In this document: piece by piece, positions 50,516 to 60,181 of the stretch
Numbering within the stretch: the first letter of the stretch is position 1
Layout of the letters: every line of letters starts with the position of its first letter
Assembly: GCF_000381365.1 (NCBI RefSeq)
Contig: NZ_KB905467.1
Coordinates: 241,604-305,603, forward strand
Source of the DNA: Bacteroides salyersiae WAL 10018 = DSM 18765 = JCM 12988
GTDB lineage: Bacteria > Bacteroidota > Bacteroidia > Bacteroidales > Bacteroidaceae
DNA length: 64,000 bases
Direction: 5' to 3'
Notes under the pieces: generated by a model
The model's input: only the letters and a program-made list of their open reading frames with translations
Told to the model about the DNA's origin: nothing
The model's database searches: none
Program-made: the position numbers and the translations under genes

Positions 50516-50982
50516 TGGCGGGATTGCAGTCTATAATAGATTTGAAAAGTCGGGTAGTTACCTTTAATGAGGGGCTGGTTTCAGGCATGTATATCCAAAG
50601 GATCATTACGGATAACGGAGCTTATATAGTTGATATGAATGCTGAAATTCAGTTGTATGAAGAAGGGGTTAATAGGCTTGGGGTGAGTATTATGGATTAT
50701 GCTCCATACCGGCCGTTGACTATAGCGATTAAGGAGGAGAAAGGACAACCAACCAACCGTGTGACATTGCGTGATACTGGTGATTTTGAAAGTAGCTTCT
50801 ACATTGAAGTCGGTGACAGGCAATTTGAAATAAAAGCATCTGATTGGAAAACTGAAGCATTGATAAAGAAATACGGCCGTCAGATTCTCGGTCTTACGGA
50901 TGAAAATATATTGAGCCTTATATGGGATTACATTTATCCGGATCTCATGAAAAAGGCAAAGGAAGTAATTTTAAATAAATAA
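50515..50982 (+). CDS. Phage head-tail connector-region protein, unknown
   Basis: 155 residues, starting at the last base of the previous gene (TAATGG). Strand-rich (TNRVTLRDTGDFESSFYIE, GDRQFEIKASDWKTEALIK) with a helical C terminus (ENILSLIWDYIYPDLMKKA). Location fits a neck or tail-completion protein. No family recognised. Confidence 0.6.
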   Translation: MAGLQSIIDLKSRVVTFNEGLVSGMYIQRIITDNGAYIVDMNAEIQLYEEGVNRLGVSIMDYAPYRPLTIAIKEEKGQPTNRVTLRDTGDFESSFYIEVGDRQFEIKASDWKTEALIKKYGRQILGLTDENILSLIWDYIYPDLMKKAKEVILNK

Positions 50983-50984
50983 AA

Positions 50985-51557
50985 ATGGAACGTGTACCAA
51001 TACCAAAGAATCCAGAATTATTCGATAGGGTGATATCCGATATACAGAAAGGGTTAGCTGATAATCTTCCGTGGCTGGATCATAGCTTCGGACGTGCAGA
51101 ACGTCTTGTGAAGTCCATCAACGGAAAGAAATATTATACACCTGATGTATATGCAGGTGGCAATGATTATATACTGATTGCACCGGATGATAAAGTGTTG
51201 GGTAACTTTTCATTTTTTGTAATTGATGATCCGCAGGATGTGGATTGGATCACAGGCAGGCAATCTGACTATAAGGCTCAATTTTCGCTTATTGTATGGG
51301 TGGATATGCGTAGGGTTACCAATGAGGCTGACAATCGCAATACGGAAGCCGTAAAGTTTCAAATCATGCGTGCGTTGAATGGTGGTTTCTGGCTTAAATC
51401 TGGAAGTATTAAGATTAACCGTATATACGAACGTGCGGAGAATGTTTTTAAAGGATTTACATTCAACGAATTGGATAATCAATTTTTGATGCATCCATTT
51501 GCCGGATTCAGATTCGAAGGTGTGATGACGGTTAAAGAGACATGTTATAATCAATAG
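50985..51557 (+). CDS. Tail terminator-like phage protein
   Basis: 190 residues. VISDIQKGLADNLPWLDHS, GKKYYTPDVYAGGNDYI, YKAQFSLIVWVDMRR and GFRFEGVMTVKETCYNQ give the alpha/beta alternation seen in tail terminator or completion proteins, and it lies in the right place, before the chaperone and tape measure. The assignment is by position and fold impression. Confidence 0.55.
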   Translation: MERVPIPKNPELFDRVISDIQKGLADNLPWLDHSFGRAERLVKSINGKKYYTPDVYAGGNDYILIAPDDKVLGNFSFFVIDDPQDVDWITGRQSDYKAQFSLIVWVDMRRVTNEADNRNTEAVKFQIMRALNGGFWLKSGSIKINRIYERAENVFKGFTFNELDNQFLMHPFAGFRFEGVMTVKETCYNQ

Positions 51558-51560
51558 TAA

Positions 51561-51824
51561 ATGAGTATGCAGGATTTTTTATATCATATGGTTATTGTCG
51601 CACTGTTGGCGACATTTATTCTTTCATTGTTGCGTAAATGGAGAGTTATTGAGTGGATGCAGGTTCACGGTAATGGTTTCTTCTCAGAGATGGCATACTG
51701 TAACTTTTGCCTATCATGGTGGGTTTCTGTATTCCTGTCTGTTATCTGTGCGGTTATAACGGGAGATTTAACATTACTGTTAATCCCTTTTTGTTCAACT
51801 CCTTTGACTAAATATCTGCTATGA
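51561..51824 (+). CDS. Small membrane protein with CxxC-Trp motif
   Basis: 87 residues with a hydrophobic N-terminal helix (MVIVALLATFILSLLR) and a second region around CNFCLSWWVSVFLSVI. The CxxC followed by tryptophans recalls DUF1360-type phage membrane proteins. It overlaps the next gene by 4 bases. It may take part in virion exit or envelope contact; unproven. Confidence 0.6.
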   Translation: MSMQDFLYHMVIVALLATFILSLLRKWRVIEWMQVHGNGFFSEMAYCNFCLSWWVSVFLSVICAVITGDLTLLLIPFCSTPLTKYLL

Positions 51825-52576
51825 GAAAGATTGTAATTGCAAAGCATAATGTAGAATTGTACGATAGTATAGACGAATTGCCTATTATTCGATTTCACAA
51901 ATACAATAAGATGCTTCTTATAGATGCCGGTGTAGGTTCCGATCTGAGTGATTGGGACGCACATATGGAAAAAGTGGTAAGGTATTGCCGTTTAAACCAG
52001 CCTGACAAAGCCGAAAAGGAGATAGGAAACATCCGGCAGAACATCTATTTCATACAATCAGAAATAAGCCCGAAACATCTGGCATTTGCAGCATTGGTAA
52101 AAAGCATAGACGGAAAATTGGTAGATGATTTAACCGATGACGGATTACAGAAAGTGTTGGATCTGTTTGCAGAAGCGACGAATAAGGAACTGACCGACCA
52201 TATGGAATCGGTCAAAAAAAAAATAGATGAAGAGATGCTACTGTATTTCCCCATGCTGTTTGATGATTCTACCGTGAAGGAGTATTATGATCTTTTGAGG
52301 GAAAGAACACTGCTAATGCTAAATAGTACCATTGAGGGAGTTGATAAAAGTAATGAAATCGATGATCTGACAGGTCAACTGATTACTTATACCAACCCTC
52401 AGTCTTTTTCCGGAACCGACAGTGTAGAAATACAGTATGATAAACAATTCGAAAATATGTGTCTTATGATTGCACAACATCTACATGTCAATGCAAAGAA
52501 GTACACTGTATTAGAATATTACAACGCATTTGAATTCATAAAGAAGTCTTTGAAGTCAAAAAACAAATCAAAATAA
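51821..52576 (+). CDS. Phage protein before the tape measure, possible tail assembly chaperone
   Basis: 251 residues, helical and acidic (VVRYCRLNQPDKAEKEIG, DLFAEATNKELTDHMES, YTVLEYYNAFEFIKKSLKS). The gene lies immediately before the tape measure, where tail assembly chaperones are found; the final YNAFEFIKK helix also recalls those proteins. No obvious slippery frameshift sequence was seen. Confidence 0.55.
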   Translation: MRKIVIAKHNVELYDSIDELPIIRFHKYNKMLLIDAGVGSDLSDWDAHMEKVVRYCRLNQPDKAEKEIGNIRQNIYFIQSEISPKHLAFAALVKSIDGKLVDDLTDDGLQKVLDLFAEATNKELTDHMESVKKKIDEEMLLYFPMLFDDSTVKEYYDLLRERTLLMLNSTIEGVDKSNEIDDLTGQLITYTNPQSFSGTDSVEIQYDKQFENMCLMIAQHLHVNAKKYTVLEYYNAFEFIKKSLKSKNKSK

Positions 52577-52577
52577 G

Positions 52578-55500
52578 ATGGCAGATAACAATAATCCTAT
52601 AAAATACAGTGATCTTATTAAGCCTGACAGTTCAATAACCGATCTGATCAAGCAATTAGAAGAATTGAAAGGCATATATGAGTCTGCTCTTGCGAAGGTG
52701 AAAAAAGAAGCGGAACAGCTTAGTAATTCCCTTAAAAAAGTATCCGGTGCAACAAAAGAGGGACGTGAAACTATTCGTAAAGCTTCTGAGGATGCAGAAA
52801 GATTATCTTATTCTCAATCAGAACTTACGGATTCTTTGAATGCTACAACAAAGGAATTGAATCTGTTAAAGTCAGTTCAGCAACAACAGAATTCGATTAG
52901 TAAATCTGCTGAAAATTCCAATAAGTCATTAGGGGCTTCTTATGAAAAATTGAATTCGGATACGAATAAATTAACCCGTTCTATCGATGAATTGTATACT
53001 GCATTGTCAGATGTAGAAAAGACGAATTACGATGCATTCATAAAAAAGGGTGAAAATGGGATGGCTTCATATTCGGATGTAATAAATAAGGCATCTTCCA
53101 ATGTTGCCCGGCTGACATCTATCTCTGATCAACTGAATGCGTCTTTTGATTCCGGTGATTTGAGCATAGATGATTATCGTGCTGCTATGGAAAGAGTAAA
53201 TGCCGGTCTGCAAAAGGCTGACTCTGTAATGAACAAATTTCAAGAATCACAAAGGGGTGTTGACGATGAAAATGGAAGGTTACAGGAGTCTTTTTATGGT
53301 CTTGATACGAATATGCAAAATTTGTTCAAGAATCTTATTGAGCTTCAGCAGGAACAGGTAAATACTAAATCTTCATTGAAGGAACTTAACAAAGAATATG
53401 ATTCTGGGAAGATTTCTGAGAATGAATTCATAGAAAGGGCAGCAGCTCTGACTTCTGTTATGGATGGTCAAAAAGATGCTATAAAGAAAACTCAGACGCA
53501 AATTAAACTTCTTAATCAGTTGAATACAAGTACTGCGGGAAGTTATGAACATTTAAGTGCTCAGTACTCATTGAATAAGATACGTCTTAATGCAATGACT
53601 AAAGAAGAAAGGGAAAACACCAAAGAGGGTAGGGAATTGGTTAAAACGACTCGTGATATATACGAGGAAATGAAGAAACTACAGGAGGCTACAGGTAAGA
53701 ATCAGCTTAATGTCGGTAATTACAAAGAAACTTCTGATGCTATATTGTCATATGCTGATCGATTGAAGGAAACTTTAGGATTGAATAATGCATTTGGGGA
53801 GTCTTTAGTAGCTTTAGGTCGTGGAGGTAAGGAAGGTAAGGAAGCATTAATGGCAATTGGTGATGGTGCAAAGGCATTAGGTCGCACCTTATTAGGCTTG
53901 TTATCCAATCCTGTTTTTCTTTCAATTGCGGGTTTGGCCGGTGCTGGTATGGCCTTCAAGTGGTGGTATGATTATAATACAGGCTTAATCGAAGCAACTC
54001 GGTTAACTCAACAGTTTACCGGGAAAGAAGGGAATGATTTAAAAGCATACAGAAATCAAGTACAAGCGGTTGCAGACACTTTCAATCAAGACTTTAAAGA
54101 TGTACTTATATCAGCCAATGCATTGTCTAAACAATTTGGTGTTGATACAAATGAAGCCTTAAAACTGATACAGGATGGATTTATTTCCGGTGCAGACGTT
54201 ACAGGCGGGTTCCTTGATAACGTAAAAGAGTATCCTACTTTTTTTAAAGAAGCTGGTGTTTCGGCTGATCAGTTTATCGCAATCGTTTCACAGACTAACA
54301 AAGCTGGTCTATTCTCAGACAAGGGCATAGATGCCATCAAAGAAGCCAATATACGGTTGCGGGAAATGACATCGGCAACTGCATCAGCACTGGAAGGGAT
54401 TGGTATTTCTGCCGAACAGGTTCAAAAGGATTTGCAGAGTGGTACAATGACAACATTTCAAGTAATGCAGAAAATCTCTGCAAAACTTAATGAGTTACCG
54501 GATAGTGCTACGCAGGTGGGTACCGCAATAGCTGATATTTTCGGTGGTGCCGGTGAGGATGCGGGATTGCAGTATTTACGTACACTGAAAGATATTACCT
54601 TAAATCTTGATACTGTAAAGGAAGAAACAGGTGTACTCGGTGCATTACAAGAGGAACAATTGCGGAGTCAAGCGGAGTTAAATAATACCGTTGCTGCATT
54701 ATTTGATGCTACCGGTGGTGCATTCGAAGAAATGATCACAAACGGGAAAATATTCGTGAATGATACCATTAATTCAATGATAAAGGGTATTATAAGTTTC
54801 ACAAATCATGTCATTGAATTGTATAATGAAAGCATATCGATTCGTGGCTTGTGGGAATCTATCTTCTTTCTTCTGAAAACAGGATTCGACATTGTGGGTA
54901 ATTCCATCCATCTGTTGACGGGGAATATCAAAGCAACGGGTAAAGTACTGAAAGCCGCTTTTACTTTGGACTGGGACGAATTCAAAGATGGGTTAAGTGA
55001 AGCTGGTAGAGCGTGGAAGGACTTTGCCGTTAACATGGGAAACGATGTTTGGGATAATTTGAAGCATGGGTACGAAAACATTAATAAGGGAATAAAACCT
55101 ATTACGATACCTGTTAATGTTACTGAAGGTACTTCTACGCAGAGTGGTTCCCAAATAACAACGGATAATCCAAAACCAGATCCTAATGCCGAAAAAGAAC
55201 GATTGAAACGTTTGGAAGCTGAAAAGAAACGTTTAGAAGAGGTTTATAAAACCAATCTGAACCTTAAAAGAAAGTATGAGGATGAAGAGTTGAAACTCGA
55301 AACGGATTCTTTCGCCCGTCAACGTCAACAGATCGTGTATAATTATACAAGGCAAAAGGAGGATTTAAAGCATAAATTAGCAACTGATAAGGCACTCAAT
55401 GCGGAAGGTAGGAAAGCTATCAATGATACTATTGTCGTTTTGGATACACAATTAACGGCTGAATTAGTGAAGCTGGATCAGCAACGTAATCTTAGAGAAT

Positions 55501-56840
55501 TAGAAGTTCAAAAAGAGGGTATACAGTTACGACTGGATGCTGTAAAGGAAGGGACAGAAGAAGAAATTGACTTACGTATTCAACTGATTGAGAAACAACG
55601 GAAAATTGAATTGGAAAAAAACAATCAGTTGGCTGATGATCTGCGTCAATCCGAGAAGGATATTAACGACAAGTATGACAATTTGATATTGAATCAAACT
55701 ACTGCATTGACTAAACAACGGGAGTTGGAACTATTTGATCAGCAACAGAAATTGGAAGCATCAGAGTTTGATTTGCTAAAAACTTCTGAAGAACGTAAAA
55801 CCCGTTTCCGGTTAGAACAGGAAAAGGAACGTTTACAGAAAATTCTTGAATTGAATGAAGCTTCTGGAATAAAGTTGTCTGATGTAGAAATGCAAACTAT
55901 AAAGAACACTATAGAAAGAATTAATAAGGAAATAGGTGCCAGCGAAAAGGGAGAACGTACAAAGGATATATACAGTATGATAGGTTTAAATCTGGATGAT
56001 GAACAGAAAGAGGCTATCAATACTTCCGTTCAATATGCCATTAGCTCTATAAATTCTATTATGGATGCAAAGGTTCAGGCGGCAGAAAGGGCAGTCGAAG
56101 CGGCAGACCGTGAGGTTGAAGCTGCTCAAAATGCTTTGGATGCGGAACGTGAAGCTCGTGCAAATGGGTATGCGTCAAATGTTGAGCAAGCTCAGAAAGA
56201 GTTGGATTTAGCGAAGAAGAATCAAGAAAAAGCATTGAAAGAGCAAGCCAAAGCACAGAAGCAACAGGAAGCGATCAATAGTTTAGAGCAGGCAAGCAAT
56301 CTTGTTACTGCAAGTGCTGGCATATTCAAGTCCTTTTCCGGTGTTGGTATTTGGGGGATTCCTGCTGCAATCGCCATGATCGCTACCATGTGGGGTGCGT
56401 TTGCTGCTGCAAAGATAAAAGCGTCTCAACTAACAAAAGGCAGTGAAGAAAAGTATGGTGATGGTACAGTAGAATTGTTACAGGGTGGTTCTCATCAGTC
56501 GGGCAATGATGTTGATCTTGGAACAAAACCGGATGGTACCCGTAGACGTGCGGAAGGTGGTGAATTCTTTGCCGTTATCAATAAGAGAAATTCGCGTAGG
56601 TTTCGTAAGGTTATTCCTGATATTATAAAATCCTTGAACAACGGAACATTTACCGATAAGTATTTAGCTGCATATGACGGTGTAAATAACATCTCTGTCA
56701 ACTTGAAAGAGAAAAATACCGATTTGAATGATATAAGAAACGATATAAGGGAGATAAAGAATAGAGAGCGTACATATCGTGATGCGAATGGTGATACTAT
56801 TACTGCTTATAAGAACTTGAAAAGGAGAATTAAATCATGA
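52578..56840 (+). CDS. Tape measure protein
   Basis: 1420 residues, the longest gene. Coiled coil covers much of residues 20-380 and again 860-1230. A hydrophobic segment occurs near 437-465 (ALGRTLLGLLSNPVFLSIA, GLAGAGMAFKWWYDYN) and another near 1240-1275. The C-terminal stretch RRRAEGGEFFAVINKRNSR is, from memory, typical of Bacteroides phage tape measures. It sets tail length, and by the usual rule of about 0.15 nm per residue the tail would be near 200 nm, a siphovirus size. Confidence 0.9.
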   Translation: MADNNNPIKYSDLIKPDSSITDLIKQLEELKGIYESALAKVKKEAEQLSNSLKKVSGATKEGRETIRKASEDAERLSYSQSELTDSLNATTKELNLLKSVQQQQNSISKSAENSNKSLGASYEKLNSDTNKLTRSIDELYTALSDVEKTNYDAFIKKGENGMASYSDVINKASSNVARLTSISDQLNASFDSGDLSIDDYRAAMERVNAGLQKADSVMNKFQESQRGVDDENGRLQESFYGLDTNMQNLFKNLIELQQEQVNTKSSLKELNKEYDSGKISENEFIERAAALTSVMDGQKDAIKKTQTQIKLLNQLNTSTAGSYEHLSAQYSLNKIRLNAMTKEERENTKEGRELVKTTRDIYEEMKKLQEATGKNQLNVGNYKETSDAILSYADRLKETLGLNNAFGESLVALGRGGKEGKEALMAIGDGAKALGRTLLGLLSNPVFLSIAGLAGAGMAFKWWYDYNTGLIEATRLTQQFTGKEGNDLKAYRNQVQAVADTFNQDFKDVLISANALSKQFGVDTNEALKLIQDGFISGADVTGGFLDNVKEYPTFFKEAGVSADQFIAIVSQTNKAGLFSDKGIDAIKEANIRLREMTSATASALEGIGISAEQVQKDLQSGTMTTFQVMQKISAKLNELPDSATQVGTAIADIFGGAGEDAGLQYLRTLKDITLNLDTVKEETGVLGALQEEQLRSQAELNNTVAALFDATGGAFEEMITNGKIFVNDTINSMIKGIISFTNHVIELYNESISIRGLWESIFFLLKTGFDIVGNSIHLLTGNIKATGKVLKAAFTLDWDEFKDGLSEAGRAWKDFAVNMGNDVWDNLKHGYENINKGIKPITIPVNVTEGTSTQSGSQITTDNPKPDPNAEKERLKRLEAEKKRLEEVYKTNLNLKRKYEDEELKLETDSFARQRQQIVYNYTRQKEDLKHKLATDKALNAEGRKAINDTIVVLDTQLTAELVKLDQQRNLRELEVQKEGIQLRLDAVKEGTEEEIDLRIQLIEKQRKIELEKNNQLADDLRQSEKDINDKYDNLILNQTTALTKQRELELFDQQQKLEASEFDLLKTSEERKTRFRLEQEKERLQKILELNEASGIKLSDVEMQTIKNTIERINKEIGASEKGERTKDIYSMIGLNLDDEQKEAINTSVQYAISSINSIMDAKVQAAERAVEAADREVEAAQNALDAEREARANGYASNVEQAQKELDLAKKNQEKALKEQAKAQKQQEAINSLEQASNLVTASAGIFKSFSGVGIWGIPAAIAMIATMWGAFAAAKIKASQLTKGSEEKYGDGTVELLQGGSHQSGNDVDLGTKPDGTRRRAEGGEFFAVINKRNSRRFRKVIPDIIKSLNNGTFTDKYLAAYDGVNNISVNLKEKNTDLNDIRNDIREIKNRERTYRDANGDTITAYKNLKRRIKS

Positions 56841-59299
56841 TGAATCCATTATACATTTTTTATTTGGTCAATCGGGATGTTTTTGATCCGGAAATGGAAG
56901 GGACTCAATACGGATACAGGTTATTCGCAACCTCCGGTTTTGTTATTAGGGATGCAAAGTACAATACAAGTCCTCTTGTTTCCGTGTCAGAATACACAAA
57001 AGTTGCATTCAATGAGAAAGAGGTTACTGTCTGCTTTTTCGACTCAAATCACAAATATATATCCGGCTATTCCGGTAGTAATCTTGATCTGGTTATACCA
57101 AATGGTGCGTCAGCAATGGTATTCTGTTATACGGTAGATGACTGGAACAGTGGTGATGTGAGTATTGATTTGCTTCATAAAGCGAAACCGATCTATAAAG
57201 ACAGTCTTTCAAAGACATATACAAAAGAGTCCGAGCAGGAGTTTTTCCGTGAAGGCTTGAATGGTGAAATTACATTCATGTGTCGGGATTATTATTTTAT
57301 CCTTAACCGTCCCTTTGATACGATTTACTATTTAGACGTTTATTGGAGCCAAGACGGTGGACGTACTTTCAATCTGTACGTTAAGACCAAATTCTTACGC
57401 ACTGACTGTACCATTAACGTGGCTGACCTTTCTGTTCGTGTCAAACCGGATAGTAATGACGCTTATACGAAGTTATTGGACGGATGGGAACGGGAGTATG
57501 ATTTGGTAAGATTGAATCCTGAACTTGAAAAAATATCCCTGTATAGACGTGGAATCTTACAAATCTATACGGCAGGAGATGATAAGGTCTCATGCGCTCT
57601 TTCTGGTGTGTTTTGGGAACAGGATTCAGATGTGGTTACAGATATTAGCGAACTTGAAAGTAAATATTATTTCAAAGAGTCAGGTACAGCTATTTTGATA
57701 AATGTTACAGGATCTGGTATTCCATCTCGCATGCAGGGATATTATACAGCTACTATACCGCCAAAAGGTTCTAATGCTGAGTACTTTAGAGCAACTTACA
57801 ACAACTCTGATATGTCTGCATATATTCATGCTATTAATGGTGGAGTAGGTTATTATTATTTTGAATTAATAGATAGGACAACAGGTGAACGTGTTGGACT
57901 TTCACAACCGACTTATAACTTAGATCCAGCAGATCAAACTCTAACATTTAAAAATGCCGAAGGTTCAGAAATAGGAACAGGTATATCGAATAGAAAGGTA
58001 TTTTATGCAAGATATGTTTCTGCGTCAAATTCTATAGATTCAGATATTGCAGAATGGCACAACAAACCGACTGATGATATGACATCAACACCTAATTCAT
58101 ACCCATATATAATATCATATGCCATTAACGGTTTCCGTGCATCCGCTATTATGAAAGCGGAACCTTCTGAATGGGGGCAAAACGGAAATGGGGAATATTA
58201 TTATCCCCCTGTAGATATTGCACCTTACAAGGCATATCCTGTTAATCGTGATATGTGGACGGAAAACTATTCATATTGGTTTGTATTTGATTTTTCAAAG
58301 GATATAATAGAGCAACAATCAAGACTTGAATACACGATGTCTCATGCCATGCCTTTGCATTCTGTCTTATCCGTGCTTCTTGACAAGGTTACACCGGGTA
58401 TTACTTTTGGGAATACAACAGAATACAGTCAATTCTTTTATGCATCATCCCGTCCTATCGGAGGAGGTCAACGAAAGGTGTACATGACTCCGAAAACCAA
58501 TATCTTGATAAGTAACTATACCCAACCTGCACAAAAGGCTACTATCACTTTGAAAAGCGTATTAGACATGCTGAAATACGTGTATCAATGCTATTGGTAT
58601 ATTGAGGATAACAAGTTAAAGATTGAGCATATACAGTACTTCCGTAATGGTCGTTCATACACCAACCAGCCGGGAATTGCTATGGATTTGACAAAGTGGA
58701 TATGTCCGAGCAATGGAAAATCATGGGAGACTGGTCGTAAAGAGTATAAATACGAAAAGTTGGATATGCCGGAACGCTATCAATTCTCATGGATGGATGA
58801 AGTCACAGAACCGTTTACCGGTTATCCGATCATCATGAGAAGCAACTATGTCAAGCAGGACAAGATTGAGGAGATATCGGTTAGTAATTTCTCTACTGAT
58901 ATCGACTATATGATATTGCGTTCTGATGAATTTTCCAAAGACGGATTTGCATTAATGGAAACGATTACGCAGGCCGGCAGAGAGCGTGTCCCTGTTTTAT
59001 CTCAAACGGTAGACGGTGATATTTATCAGAATCAGAACGGGTATCTGTCCTATTTCTTTCTGCATCCTGTTTATTGGGGTTATAACCTCCCATCTAAAAA
59101 AGTGAATATCAATAATTCCGATATCACATTGAAATACATTTCCCGGTTAAAGAGCAGCGAAGCAAAATTCCCTTACGATCGTGAAATATCCCCTTTGAAA
59201 TTGATACATACCTCCATCGGGGACGGTAAGATAGAGAGTATTTCAGTGAATTTGAGTAGTAGAATGCATTCAATAGATTTACGCTATGATACAGAATAA
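56837..59299 (+). CDS. Tail-tip (distal tail/baseplate) protein
   Basis: 820 residues starting in the tape-measure stop. The front part shows strand-rich domains (FYLVNRDVFDPEMEGTQYG, EVTVCFFDSNHKYISGYSG), the middle is variable and Tyr/Asn-rich, and from about 470 a more ordered part appears (SRLEYTMSHAMPLHSVLSV, TLKSVLDMLKYVYQCYWYI, RYQFSWMDEVTEPFTG) like phage tail hub or minor tail proteins. It should link tube and fibre. The family name is not certain. Confidence 0.65.
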   Translation: MMNPLYIFYLVNRDVFDPEMEGTQYGYRLFATSGFVIRDAKYNTSPLVSVSEYTKVAFNEKEVTVCFFDSNHKYISGYSGSNLDLVIPNGASAMVFCYTVDDWNSGDVSIDLLHKAKPIYKDSLSKTYTKESEQEFFREGLNGEITFMCRDYYFILNRPFDTIYYLDVYWSQDGGRTFNLYVKTKFLRTDCTINVADLSVRVKPDSNDAYTKLLDGWEREYDLVRLNPELEKISLYRRGILQIYTAGDDKVSCALSGVFWEQDSDVVTDISELESKYYFKESGTAILINVTGSGIPSRMQGYYTATIPPKGSNAEYFRATYNNSDMSAYIHAINGGVGYYYFELIDRTTGERVGLSQPTYNLDPADQTLTFKNAEGSEIGTGISNRKVFYARYVSASNSIDSDIAEWHNKPTDDMTSTPNSYPYIISYAINGFRASAIMKAEPSEWGQNGNGEYYYPPVDIAPYKAYPVNRDMWTENYSYWFVFDFSKDIIEQQSRLEYTMSHAMPLHSVLSVLLDKVTPGITFGNTTEYSQFFYASSRPIGGGQRKVYMTPKTNILISNYTQPAQKATITLKSVLDMLKYVYQCYWYIEDNKLKIEHIQYFRNGRSYTNQPGIAMDLTKWICPSNGKSWETGRKEYKYEKLDMPERYQFSWMDEVTEPFTGYPIIMRSNYVKQDKIEEISVSNFSTDIDYMILRSDEFSKDGFALMETITQAGRERVPVLSQTVDGDIYQNQNGYLSYFFLHPVYWGYNLPSKKVNINNSDITLKYISRLKSSEAKFPYDREISPLKLIHTSIGDGKIESISVNLSSRMHSIDLRYDTE

Positions 59300-60155
59300 C
59301 AATAACAATATTAGTGTACTTCCGTGGTACACTTCAATTAACGAACAGAATCACCGGAAAAGTTATTCATATGGGGATATATACCCTTTGTTTACTCCTT
59401 CAAGCTTTCTGTTGCCTTTTCAGTTAATGAGAGAGTATAGTGAGAATCCGATTCAAGAAGTGCTCCTATACACAAAGAATGGAGTGAAATATGCGGATAT
59501 AACGTCTGACATGATTATGGCGGGATTGGAAATTGTGCATTTTAAGGATTTGGGGTATGATGTAATAGTATATCCGGGTAGGTTTCCATTGTCTTTAACA
59601 ATGTATGACGGAATATATTATGCACGCATGTATGACGGTAAGCAGTATTTCTATTCAGAAATGTTTACCGTTGTTCCCGATATTTCCGCGTATTTGAAAA
59701 TACAATGGTACGATGTCGAAAATCTTGTATTTGATGCCGGCCAGATAGTATATAACAATCCGGCATTTAAGAATGTACTTTATTTATGTACCGAGCTTGG
59801 GAAACCGGAATATCCGTTTGAGGAGGATGGAGAAACATTAGATGGGTATTTCTTCCCGGAAAAGCAGATCTCTGAAAAGACATATCGATGTACTTTTTTA
59901 GCACCTGAGTATTTATGTGATGTGATGAGATTAATTCGATTATCTGATTATGTCATTGTAACGGATAAATACGGTAGAGTATATAACTGTGATACATTCT
60001 TGGCAACTCCGACATGGCAAACACAAGGAAATCTTGCAAGCGTAGAAGTTGAATTCCAAACTGATACAGTTGTGAAGAAAATATGCCGGGGAACGATATA
60101 CGAAAATAGGGGAGATTATAATTTCGATTTCAATTCCGATTTCAATAACGACTAA
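59286..60155 (+). CDS. Tail-tip associated protein, unknown
   Basis: 289 residues overlapping the previous gene by 14 bases. Strand-rich throughout (IQEVLLYTKNGVKYADI, YDGIYYARMYDGKQYFYSE), with an early Asn run (MIQNNNNNIS) and a repetitive end DFDFNSDFNND-like tail coded by TTCGATTTCAATTCCGAT repeats. Its place between tail tip and fibre suggests a baseplate or connector protein. Confidence 0.6.
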   Translation: MIQNNNNNISVLPWYTSINEQNHRKSYSYGDIYPLFTPSSFLLPFQLMREYSENPIQEVLLYTKNGVKYADITSDMIMAGLEIVHFKDLGYDVIVYPGRFPLSLTMYDGIYYARMYDGKQYFYSEMFTVVPDISAYLKIQWYDVENLVFDAGQIVYNNPAFKNVLYLCTELGKPEYPFEEDGETLDGYFFPEKQISEKTYRCTFLAPEYLCDVMRLIRLSDYVIVTDKYGRVYNCDTFLATPTWQTQGNLASVEVEFQTDTVVKKICRGTIYENRGDYNFDFNSDFNND

Positions 60156-60181
60156 TTTATTAACTATTAAATCTTAGAATA